Assembly (NCBI GenBank): GCA_007922305.1
Contig: ML677373.1
Span: forward strand, 14,328,016-14,392,015
Origin: Dermatemys mawii
Taxonomy: Eukaryota; Chordata; Testudines; Dermatemydidae
Direction: 5' to 3'
Length of the DNA stretch: 64,000 nt
Shown: positions 23,601-35,600 of the stretch, in pieces
Numbering within the stretch: position 1 is the stretch's first letter
How the letters are laid out: every line of letters starts with the position of its first letter
Notes under the pieces: model-generated
Told to the model about the DNA's origin: nothing
The model's database searches: none
The model's input: only the letters and a program-made list of their open reading frames with translations
Program-made: the position numbers and the translations under genes

Positions 23601-26600
23601 CTGTAGAGGATGGTCCTAGTCCTAGGGGCTACCCAGCCCCCTGCAAGGAGACCTTCAAGATCAGTGTCCTAAATTATGTTAGCAGAGGTGTTCGAGCTTT
23701 CTCTCATTAGGTGCCTTTGAACTAATCTGTCACTGTTGTTATGCCAGGCTTCACGCTTTGGGTGCCATGCACTAACTAGGCTTTTACCTTGAACTTGATT
23801 TGCTTGTGTGGGCTGCACAGCAGGTCCTGAGTGAGCTGTCCATTCTGTGCAGGTAAACAAAGTGAATTTACCCCTCCTCTGATCCTTCTGTTTTACAGCT
23901 TTTCAAAGGGAAGTTTTTTGTCTGCCAAGGGGAGGATACCAGAAACATCACAAACAAATCAGACTGTGCGGAAGCCAGCTACAAATGGGTCCGGCACAAG
24001 TATAATTTTGATAATCTCGGCCAGGTATTACTGGAATGGTAATCTGCTTCTTTGCTCCTTTACCTCCTTGATTTAAAAAATCTATGCATAATTACTTACA
24101 GGGTTTTCTTACAGGGGTCTAAGCAGCCACAGTCACTATTCACTTCATGTACACCCACCCTGCATTTGTAAATCCCAAATGTAATGCTTCCAAGCATGCA
24201 TGCACTTCCTTTTGGAATAAGACAAGCACAAGTAGCTTCACGGTGTATTTAATTCCTTCACTGCTGCATAATAAACTAAATACATCTAGCAGCAGGGCTC
24301 GACTAATGTGGCTGGACATCCTGTACCCAATGCATCTCAACATCCCATTCATTTACAACTGCCAATCGAGCACATCCTTATTTTAGCAGCGTGGTAGGGC
24401 CTAATTAGTAGTGAGCAGTGGAGACCTGGAGGGTGAAAATGAAGCTGCCTTTGTGTTTGGCTTTGTGGTTTTTGAATTAGCCCTCATTGCTGGACCAGTG
24501 TCTGACATTGACAGGTTTTTGCTGCCAGGAAACCTTGGACATCAAAAGTTTCCTGTTATCGGCAAGGTAAAATAGTAGCACAAATGCAAATCCCAAAATG
24601 GAGAAGGGCAAAGGAGAGTTGAATGTGACAGGTAAAAGAGAGCATCTAATAAGCTGGGTTCCAACTAAATGTAACTTTTTCCCTTGTATTTCTAGGCCCT
24701 GATGTCTCTGTTTGTTCTGGCCTCCAAAGATGGGTGGGTGGACATCATGTATGATGGTCTCGATGCTGTAGGAGTTGACCAGCAGGTATGTTTTCTAGAT
24801 GAACACCTAGTAGAGAGAAGCCTCCAAAGAGACGATAGTTTGGTTTTCATTTTGCAAAACGTTGTTCATCTTGCAAAAGTAAACTGTTGGGGGGTGGTTT
24901 GGACCTACGTTCCATTTTATCCAAACCAAGGTAGGGGCATGACAGAGGTCAAATGAAAGGAACCCATCTCTACTAGATATATGCTGCAACAAAACCACGC
25001 TATGACGTAAGTGTAAATAGCTCATTGTACCCACTTACGGTGCTTGAGGAAACATTCTGCGTAGCTGTAAAATGGGGAACACTACCTATCTGAAAGGGGT
25101 TTTGTGAGTCTGAAGAGTCTTTGAGCGCCTCCGGAGAAAGCTGCTACTTGATATATGTGCATATTACTACTATTGCTGGCCTGGGATAGTTGCAAAGGCT
25201 CCTGTTGCCTCACTCTTTCCTCTCTCTTCAGTGCCCAAATGACTTTGGGTGCCCAACATGTGACACCTCAAAGAAGCCTGATTGTGCTGAGCACTTGCAA
25301 TCTTAAAGTCACCTTTAAGGTGTCTTAACTTGAGCACCCAACATCTCTAGCTGCTTTTGAGAAAGCAGGCCTTGCTGTTCTGCTCCATCTACCTCCTCGG
25401 GGTATGTCTTCTCTGCACTGCAGCTGGAAGCAAACCTCCCAGCCTCCCTAGACAGACTTATGCTAGTGGGGCTCGAGCTAGTGCGCTAAAAATAGCCTTG
25501 TGGATGTTGCAGCTCAGACCCATCCAACCTCCTAGGCTTGAGACCCCAAGCTGCAGCCAGACCTGCAACTTCCACATTGCTCTCTTTAACATCCCAGCTC
25601 AAGCCTGACTAGCAAGAATCTGTCTACCCTCAGTTTGCTCTGTACTCTGCCTGTTGTAATTCAATTGGCATCTATCTCCATCCTATAGCCAGTTATGAAC
25701 TATAACCCTTGGATGCTCCTCTACTTCATCTCCTTCCTGCTGATTGTGGCCTTCTTCGTCCTCAACATGTTCGTGGGGGTCGTGGTGGAGAATTTCCACA
25801 AGTGTCGGCAGCACCAGGAGGAGGAAGAAGCCAAGAGACGGGAGGAAAAGAGACTTCGCCGGCTGGAGAAAAAGAGAAGGAGTAAGGAGAAACAGATGGC
25901 TGGTCGGTAGTCTTTCCACATCTTTCTGAGTCCTGCTTGACCTTTGACACAATCCCCTAACCCCTGCCTAGCATCTGGTGATCATTCTCCTCCCAAAAAA
26001 AGCATGTCCAAGCTATGAAATTTGCATGAAGGAAACAGCGCCATGTTAGGCTGAGCAGAAAGCCATGGAAACCTTTCAATGGCTGCATGATTTGCAATGA
26101 CCTTTTCGTACAAGGTTATTTTAAACCCCAATACCCCAAACCTGGAGCTTCATGGATAGCACAACTCAGCGTTACACAAATAGTGACAACTGCAAAGATC
26201 AACAGTGTCAGACAAGGCAATAAATCTTCCAAGTCTCGAGCACTGTTGCTGATAACTGGATTCACTATTTGGTTTATTACAGCCTTGTAATGCCACAGCA
26301 ACATTACCTGTCTCATTTATCAGGCAGGTTTATTTGTCGGCAAAGTAGCTCTAGGGCTATTTAAGGATGTAATAAAATAATGAAGCCATCTTATTCTAGA
26401 AATGCTTTTCAAAACACCCTATAGATACATATCAATGAGTTTGCTTGAGAAATACAGATTGAAAAAGAATTCAATAAGACAAATTAACCAGATGAACTGT
26501 CATTGATGTGAGATAAATTGAACGATAAAGCTTGACACAAACTTGTGGCCCTCTTAGAATAATGTAGCTTTAAAAATTCTGTTAGCATGATGAAAGGATG

Positions 26601-29600
26601 CTCGACCTACACTCTCTGTAAACAATCTAAAAACCTGACCTTTTTCTTTTTACTTCAGTTTTGGTTTAGTTGAAAAAGCAGGAAATAACATTCAGGTCAG
26701 AGGTCAAAGGCCAGAGGTACTCTTCTCCATCTTGCATGCTTTCTGTTCTGGTTGAGTTTTTTTTCAAATGCCCATCTCTTCATGGTATCTCTCTTGTTAC
26801 CCTCTCCCAGTCAGCCTCCTTACTACTTGTCTCCACTTCTTTCACATTTCATTTTCTTTCTTGGACGGATGTCAGTGATGTTTAAGAGTCTGTCTCTGAT
26901 CAGGTTTCAGAGTAGCAGCCGTGTTAGTCTGTATCCGCAAAAAGAACAGGAGTACTTGTGGCACCTTAGAGACTAACAAATTTATTTAAGCATAAGCTTT
27001 CATTGCCTACAGCCTACTTCTTCGGATGTGCTAATAAGTGATTGTCACATAAACACCACCGCTATACTTACCTACAGGCCTCCAGCTTCCAGCCAGGACA
27101 CACCACACAATCCATTGTCTACAGCCAAGCTCTAAAAGAAGATATTCCAGCTGCTGAACTGGAATTAATTTGCAAATTGAATACCATTAACTTAGGTTTG
27201 AATAGAGACTGGGAATGGCTGGGTCATTACACAACTTGAATCTATTTCCCCATGTTAAGTATCCTCACACCTTCTTGTCAACTGTCTGATATGGGCCTTC
27301 GTGGTTATCACTATAAAAGTTTTTTTTTTCTCCTGCTGATAATATCTCATCTAAATTAAATAGCCTCTTAGAATTAGTATGGCAACTTCCACCTTTTCAT
27401 GTTCTCTGTATATATAATATATATATTCCTGCTATATGTTCCATTCTATGCATCCAATGAAGTGGGCTGTAGCCTACGAAAGCTTATGCTGAAATAAATT
27501 TGTTAGTCTCTAAGGTGCCACACGTACACCTGTTCTTTTTGTCTCTGATCAGGAGCTTGTGCTAGCAATCTGAAAGCGGGTAATGTGGAGTCTGAAAGGG
27601 TTATAAAAGTTGCAGTAGTATAACTAAGCTCATAGCGACTCAAATATCGCTAACTAAGGCTCCCAGTCAGAAAACACTTAAGCCCAAGCTTAAGTCCATC
27701 CCTTTGCAGTATGGTTCTTAAGCATGTGCTTCGCTTTAAGCATGTGCTTAAATCCCATTGATTTCTATGGTATTTAAGCACAATGCATATGCCAAATAGG
27801 GCGCTTTTCCGAATCCGGGCTTACGGCCCTAATCCTACAGTGAGAATGGCTGGGCCAGAGCACCACAGAACACCCTATTGCCTGCACTGCAGGATCTGGG
27901 CCTAAAGAAGGAATATTCTAATATCCTGGGTACATTATGGCATCTCCAGATTCCTGCTCAGAATTGTGGATCAATCAAAGAAGAGACTGTGCCCCAATTG
28001 CTTTCTGGGTGTTACAATAAGCCCTGTGAACTTTGGAAGATATAACCAGTACAGTGTGGCTCTTCTACACTGTGGATGCAATTAATAAAGCTCATAGTTC
28101 TGGATCTTCCCAGTCAGTCTCAATTAAATGGGATACGGGTGATACATCAAAGGATTTTTTCCCTCCGAACAATTAATATGTATGGAAAGTGCTTTAGGGT
28201 AGTCTGAATTCCCAGACACAATTGCTGAATGACAGCTGCTTCCTTAGAACATCCAGCTATACACTGGATGCAAATGTTCCTTTTGTATGGTTAGGTTTTG
28301 GAAAGAAAACATTCTAAATGTCATTAGAATAAATATATAGAGATTATGAATGACCTTATTTATAATGCGAAGAGAAAAAAGATGACTCAGACGTGAGGCT
28401 GGTCTGGGAAGGAATCACAAAGCATCCTTGGAGATGTGGATATTTGCATTCATTTCTGTAAAATATCTAATTACAGAGGCAATCTCCAGGTCATCTATTG
28501 AGGAACAGTATGCTTCAGAGTCCTAAACCTCCTTTAAAAAGAAAGACATGAAGCTTTCCGAAGAGCTTTAGAACAAAGCTTTTCTTAGTTCACATTCAAT
28601 GAAAATGTTGGTTTTGACTGGATATGTCCAGTTTTGCTCTCAATGACAAGTAGGTGTCATTGCTTTGCTTTCCGATTTGTAGCTGTAATTGGTATGCCAT
28701 TTTGGAATAAAGGACTCGCTTCTACCCTCAGATCCGTGATAGTAATTCCACTGCAGTCATTGGGGTTCCCTTTATGCCGAAGTTGGCCTTGTCACTGGTT
28801 TTTTTTGTTGCCGCTAATCGTCGGAATTAGTTTAACTCATCACACAGTCACTTTTTTAAATGCTAGTCTATTCCCATGTTAGGACAAGAGTGCTACATCT
28901 CCAAAAGAGAAACATATGGGCCTACCAATACAGTGCTTACATGACAGATGCAGAACCTAGCTGTGTAGTATGCAGGGTTGCAAGCAGTGTATTGTGCTAT
29001 TCTTCTGCTAGGGTGAAATTCATCCTCTACCAAGGCTTTTGAATAAGTCCTATTCAAACCCTGTCCTGAGGACTAACTAAGTGGTATATAGGTCTTATGC
29101 TGGGGTGAATTGGCCCTACATTTTTAAGGGAGGGAAATTCTGTCAGCTAAACTGCTGCAACCTCATTGAGTCCATCTGGCCCTTAGTTTTACCCACACTG
29201 TATCAGAAGGGGCAGGGATAGCAGATTCCACTCACCTTATAAGAACTCTTCGTGCTACAGCCATTACTAGTTGAAGGGAGAACTGTAGAAACGGTTGAAG
29301 GGGAATGGAACTCTTGCCACATGTCCTGCCAGATAATTAATGTCGTTTCATTCTTTTAGATCTAATGCTGGATGATGTAATAATGGAGAGCTCAGCCAGT
29401 GCAGTGCAAGGTACTGGGAACTCTTAACGTCTCGTCTCACTTGAATGGCAGTGCTGTGTAACTAACGGCTGGCCAACGCTGCTGTGAGGCATCCCACTAA
29501 ACTGTGTGTGTGGTGGAAGTCTTGTTTGCTTATTTCATGGCACAGGCGTATCATTTTTAACTGGCAGGTGACTCAGGCCAGGCCCTTGCAAATCTTAATT

Positions 29601-32600
29601 TACACCTTTTTGTCGGGATGGGTTTTTTTTTCTGTTTGTGTTTTAAAATCATTTTTCCGGTTTTCATCCAAACATTGTTGGCCTTTTTGTTTTTGAGACT
29701 AGTGACTGGATTTTGAAATGGGTCCTGTGTTGTCCACGCTCACTTTCTAACCATAAACCCAAAGGAGTTTCTGAACATTCTGTAGTGGTATCTCTGGAAG
29801 CCAAATGACCCAGCTAGAGTAGGGTATTTTTCCAGAACTAGCTTGTTGCTTTGCTAGTATTCCGGTAAGAGAAAACTGGCTAACCTCAGAGTGAAACCCA
29901 GCCCCGTGCAACAGGCTAGTGCATAGCCCTACATCTGGAAGTGGGACACAGGCCCCACACTGGCAGTTTGCACAGGGGTAGATTTCATCCTTCATGCTGT
30001 CAAACTTGTGGCCACAGGAAGTCCCCAGATTATTCGGTCCTGTTTGACCATGGACAGGTAGAGAAGATAACAGCCTTGGCGGGGGGGACACAAGGTCCTT
30101 CAGACCAGCTGAGAGCTCTGTGCAGATACCTTGAGTATGTTGGGGAGATGTACATGTGGCATATATGGACAAATTCTCTGTTGTGGATCTCAAGGACCTT
30201 CCCCAATCTGGCAGAACACAGCTGTGTGAAGTGAGTTGTAGGGAGGTCACTCACTGAATTCTGGGCTTTGGCTACGGGGCCCCATTGAATGGCCTTATTT
30301 CTATGCCAATGATGTCCCAAAGTTAGCCATTAACCCCTGATGAGCTGGGGAAGGAAATGTGAGGTTAGCACCTTTCTTCTCACTGTAATTTCCCTATTAG
30401 AGCTAGTGGAAACTTTTCAAATTTTAATGGATTTTTTGTTTTACCAAAATTTCAGATTTCAAGGGGAAAAAAACATTTTCTTGATTTCTGACCAGTTCGA
30501 TCCACACCATAGCCTTGTCTGTAGAAAGAATGTTTCATTGGTAACTACAAGCCATAGTACATCAGATCTTGTAAGTCAGGTGAAACAAACTGCAGAGTCC
30601 TGGAGAAGACAGGCGAGCTTTGATTAGAATGGCTAAGAATCTAATCTCACTCTCTCCTGTCTACTTAACTCACTTCTCCCTCTTTCATTCATTACTCACC
30701 AGAAGGTGCTTCAGGCTGCAGATCTTTTCTCTGGTTTGGGGGTTTTTTAAGCAGCAGCAGCTTTGATCTGAGCAGTAGTTCTTCTTTTTTTAAATAATGA
30801 ATTGTTAAGAATTTTAGTCTGAATCATTAAAGATTTGTTAATATTGAAATAAATGCATAAGTGCATTTAAGGAAAATTACATGTCCGTAAAACCATTCCA
30901 GTGAAAGGGCAGCCCAGTTTGAGACAATGAGCCCTGATCCTGCTGTTCTCAGTCAGGCAAAACTCCCATGGAAAATCAATGTTGCTCATTCATTGGTGAG
31001 AAATAACTCCGGCAAAAGGAGCATCCTGATCTTCTTATAAAGTCCTGGCTGAAAATGACCCAACATGCTTTAATGAACCTGAATCTCCTCACCATTGCCA
31101 CTCCTTGTGTTTTAATTTCCTTGCCTTCATCCTCTCTGTAATTGCTAGGAGTCCAATCCTCCACCCCTTAATCAGACATCAGTGCCTGGGGAAGGATTGA
31201 AGGAGCAGACCCTAGGTCATTTTTTTTGTAATTTGGTTGTGAGCATCTTCACCACGTAAGACCTCCAGTCGACAAGAGCTTCATCTAGCATTTTGGTTGT
31301 TTTGTTTTTTTGTTTTGTTTTGTTTGTTTAATGCTTTGATCTCATTCCAGAACTGGCCATTATCCAATGCAGACTCAGAAAGAAATGTATAGTTTTACCT
31401 TTAAAAGTGTGTGATTGTCAGAGCTGTGCTTTTGTATTTCCTTTGCTGTCTTTTATTGGAATGTGCTTATGCTGCTCTTCAGTCATCAAAGTGAAAGAAT
31501 AGAAAGTCCTGTTTCAGAATCGTTGTGTGATGCTAGGGAATCAATATTGATGTTGTACCAGTCAAACTTTCTGTAGCATGATGAGGATCCAGAACTTCCA
31601 TAAGTCTTTGTATTTTACAAAGGGCTTCCTTTATCTTTATGTGAAGATGAGATGGAGTACTGTGTGGCTGTGCTGTTCACTGGTGTGCAGTGGAGATTAC
31701 TGTTGTTATTTTGGATCTACATCCTATCACAGCTGGGACCTTCTCAGCGGGAATAATTTATCATTTTCCATTTTGCTTTAAAAATGCCACTCAATGTGAT
31801 AAAGGCCGAATAAAACAATGTGTTTAAATGTAAAAGTTTCTTCAGTGCAAAACATTTTAAAGTCTAATGCTCTCAGTACAGTTTGTAAATCCAGCTGCTT
31901 AGTGTGTTCAAAGTTCACTGTCTTCCTGCTTACATCCCCCAAATAAATGCCGACCTTTACAAAGAAATGCATTCCCAATGGAACTGTACCACTCTCGTGA
32001 ATTCCAGCTTCCATGGGTTGTACAGTTCAGCACAGTTCTACTCTGAAAAGTGACTGTGGAAAAAAGGCAACTTCCTGCTCTCCGGGGATTAATTCAGAGT
32101 CCAACCTGGTCTCTTGCTGCGTTTTGTTCCCACTACCCCTACCAAGTGAACACAGCTAATAGAAAGGGAGCTGGATTCTTTTCCGGCCCCTGCATCCTCA
32201 ACAGTATTATTTGCTGAATTCCAAGCACACAGTCTTAACTGTCGGTGATATGCAAGCCAGAAATAATGGAGCTTGACTTCCAGTTACGTTACTGGCAGTT
32301 AAAAAAGATCATTTTTATTCATACACGGACCAAGTGAGTCACTGATTGTAAGAATCACTGAATTAGGGAATCACTTTCCAGAGAGAAGCCATGCTTTAAT
32401 AGTTACTTGTAACAAGAACGGTTTAGTTAATATTCAAGATTATGGGGGAACCGACACTCATTGGGCTCATCGGTTCCACTTCCTGGCACTTGTTAAGGCA
32501 ATCCTTTGGAATAACGACCCAACTGCATGGCACATATATCATCATAGGACCCCTATTCAGGAAGCTGTTTGGATGAGGGCCACTAGAAATGACCAGCTAA

Positions 32601-35600
32601 AACCAAGTACCCATAATGTTGGGCAGCTGTGACAGTGGACTCAGCTGCCCCTCAGCGGTGTCCAATAGAAATTCAAGTCTAGCCACACTGCTAGCCACAC
32701 TTTTGGTTTTGAATTTTTCTTATTAGCCACATTATAAAAAAGCTGCATGCATTAGCCACAGTTCAATAGCCTATTAGCCACATGTGGCTAGTGGAGAACA
32801 TATTGGACACCACTGGGCTAAAGCACCATTTCCCAGGATTAGTAGGGAAATGAAACTTATGAGTAGATTGCCCAACCTTCATTGTGTTAGTTGATCTTTC
32901 CAATTTAATTGTATCTAAATATTAAAGTTCATTCCTTCTGCTGTCCCACTCTTCACCCAGACACAGCAAAGCAGCTTGATTTAGAACCTGTTTATCTGCC
33001 AGATTTGTCGTGGGCTTTTGCTGTATCTCGCATCCTCTTGCAGTCTTATTCTGCCATTTTTTTTCCTTTTTTTTTTATTGTGTGTCAGGAAGTGAACTAA
33101 CCTTTCCAGTAATAACCTAGACTAATCTGGAGTTCTTGTTGTTCTTGACACAGTGTATTGTAACAGTACAGTAATGTGGTGTTGTGTTAGTTGTGAGATT
33201 CACCACCTGGAGCTTAACAGATGTCTGTATTTCCCAAGATGTTGGTATTGTTTAGATTTATTTTCTGTAATAAATATGAATACTGCTGTTTGATAGGGGG
33301 CATGGAATTTACACCTGGAGAGTGCCAATCTGTGTAAGCCATTTTAAATATGGCTTTTCTTGCTGATGATATAAAGAAGCAACTGCTCTGTTCAAAAAAT
33401 TCCCTGCCTACCTAGATACAGTAGCTGTTAATTTGTAGCCCACAGGCAGCATGGTATTTTTGTTTGTGGTTCATTTCAAGGTAATATCTGTGTTCCACTA
33501 ATATGCATGACCAGCATGTTGAGAAAGGGAAAATGAGTGGTAGTATGAGTTATGAACAGGGTTGAGAAAACCTCTATTAATAAAGTTACTGGCAGAGGAT
33601 AAAATATTTACAGTCTGTAAATGAGTAGTGTTGCAGATGTGTTGGTGATGCTGACCTTCAAATTCAATCAGGAAAAGCATTTGACTTTGAAAAGTCCAGA
33701 CCCATGCTAACTCAAAGGTAAAAAAAAAAAATATTTTCTGGAAGGTTTAGCAACCCTGTTTATAAGGTCATGCTGTTACTAGTCCAGATGCAGGATCTCT
33801 GCACAGGTAACATTTTACAACCTCTCTGTAAATCCCTGCTGTATTCTAAGAGCTGCAGCGCTATGCTGTGAGATTTGGAATTACCTGCCAATCAAAGCTA
33901 AAACATTTGAATTCCAGTATAATTATTCATATGTAAATCCACTGCAAGAAGAGACAGAAATGTTGACATTTTCCTTTTTGAATGTGAATTATGCAGAAAC
34001 CTAAAAGAAATCAGTGATCAAATTATGATGGTGTTTCTTTTTGAAATTATAACCTGGTTCATAACCAGGCCCTATTGCTAACTTAATTGTATTCATACAT
34101 TTTAGTTAATTTCTTACTCATAATTTAGCATAATGTGATCAAGATAGCATGGCTTTATGGAGATTTATGCAGATTTTGAGATTCCCTGACAAAAAGTCAT
34201 GTGAATCAGCAAGCCACCAGTTTGGCTTTTGTTAAATGCTCAGTAGATTCAGCATTAACATTTATTTTATAGACCTTTTCACTGCTGTTATGCTTTTGCA
34301 CTCCAGTACAGATCACCGTCAGCATATTGACATCCAAAAGTGAATCTAAATACTGCCTTTTATTTTGACACTTAAGCAGAATTTGGGGAGTTCCAAACCC
34401 TTACCATATAAGCTGCTAAATGATTTGTCTTTCGTTCTTAAGCTTTAGGGGGAAAGTCTGTCTCAGTGAAAAAACAAAAATTCTGTGATTTTTCCCGAGC
34501 CCATGTCAGGAAGCAATGAGTGTACAGTAATGATAAACCTATGGCTTTGGTTGCTGAATCATTGGCTATCTACACACCAAATTATATCCCCAGCAAAACT
34601 TAAAATTAGTTTTCCCTCAAGATAACTGATACCTATACTTCATGGCTTCATTATGCCCACATTTCTATTTGGAGTAATGTATCAAAACCCCACATTTGTT
34701 CAGCAGTGCTAAATTTCAAGCCATGTAATTCTCTCGGCTCAATAATTTTTATAACCAGTTGATCATCTAATTATGAGAATAATATTATACCCTGACATAT
34801 TCAAGACAGTCCTTTCCACTTCAATCTGCATTATAATGCCTCCTTGAAAATTGTGCTGAATTATATACTCAGCCTTGGCATTTCCTCATTAGAGATTAGG
34901 TGAGTGAATTAGTTTATCTCCTGAAACATTTAGGGTCTGAAGAGCATGTGTCATTCCCAGTGCAACTGAGCATGGAAGTAAATCTAACAGTGAAATCTAC
35001 AGTTCGGTAATTGGGTATAAATGGAGGATTATTTTTCTAGACATTAAGGGAGACTGATCAGTTTCCCACAGTATTTAGTCAATGTTTTTCAGAGCTCTGA
35101 CAGCTGAAGTGTCAAATTTTGTCTAACCCTATAGTTCACTGCAAAGGAGATGAGATGAGTTTATTGCAGTCTCTTCAAATAAGACCAATAAATGAAGGGC
35201 CTGTGATCTTGAAGCCATTGTCAATACTAATCTTGCTCAGTATCTGATTGTTGAACTGGCTCTTCAGCTGCCATTTTTGTTTATTTATTGTTTCTGTTTT
35301 CCCATTAAGTTAAAAAAAAAAAAGTAGGGCTTTTTCATTTCTTTACAGTGAAACAGTTCCTGGAGCCTACTATACTCCCCGCTGTGCTCACCTCATCTCT
35401 AATACTAAAAGGCTGAGTATTGTGCATGTTACATTAAAGATGTTTAAATGGATCCATGTTGTTGGTAGCCTTGCTACATATTAAGGCTAGTAACATACCA
35501 CCCAGGAAAAAAAAACAAAGACTTATTGGGATCAATGTGGAAAGTCTCAATTTCAGGGTTTGCAAAGGGAAGGTGAACTTGTGTTTAAGAGACACAGAGC

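Larger units (their letters stand above)
20031..23898 (+). other. CACNA1G: Intron 4 (3.9 kb)
   Basis: Holds a terminal-inverted-repeat element (20475-20755), a palindrome relic near 21840-21900 and a minus-strand MIR-type SINE (22110-22240). The rest is unassigned intron. Confidence 0.7.
24786..25688 (+). other. CACNA1G: Intron 6 (0.9 kb)
   Basis: Contains a MIR 3' part (25050-25175), a GCACCYAA-type palindrome relic (25235-25370) and a GTCTACACT-type element (25397-25632), leaving little unique sequence. Confidence 0.7.
25903..29359 (+). other. CACNA1G: Intron 7 (3.5 kb), before the cassette exon
   Basis: Contains a Penelope-like element with exact 13-bp flanking repeats (26905-27540) and a TTAAGC-type palindrome relic (27690-27840). 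The remainder is unassigned; splicing enhancers cannot be called by eye. Confidence 0.65.

Noticed and set aside
23540..23640. Possible minus-strand MIR fragment (GGATTTGAACCAGTGCCC)
   Set aside because: Only one MIR-like word was found, so support is too thin.
29747..30250. 167-codon open frame on the minus strand
   Set aside because: No recognisable domain or homologue, no splice partners, and open frames exist on the opposite strand too. Treated as chance in intron 8.
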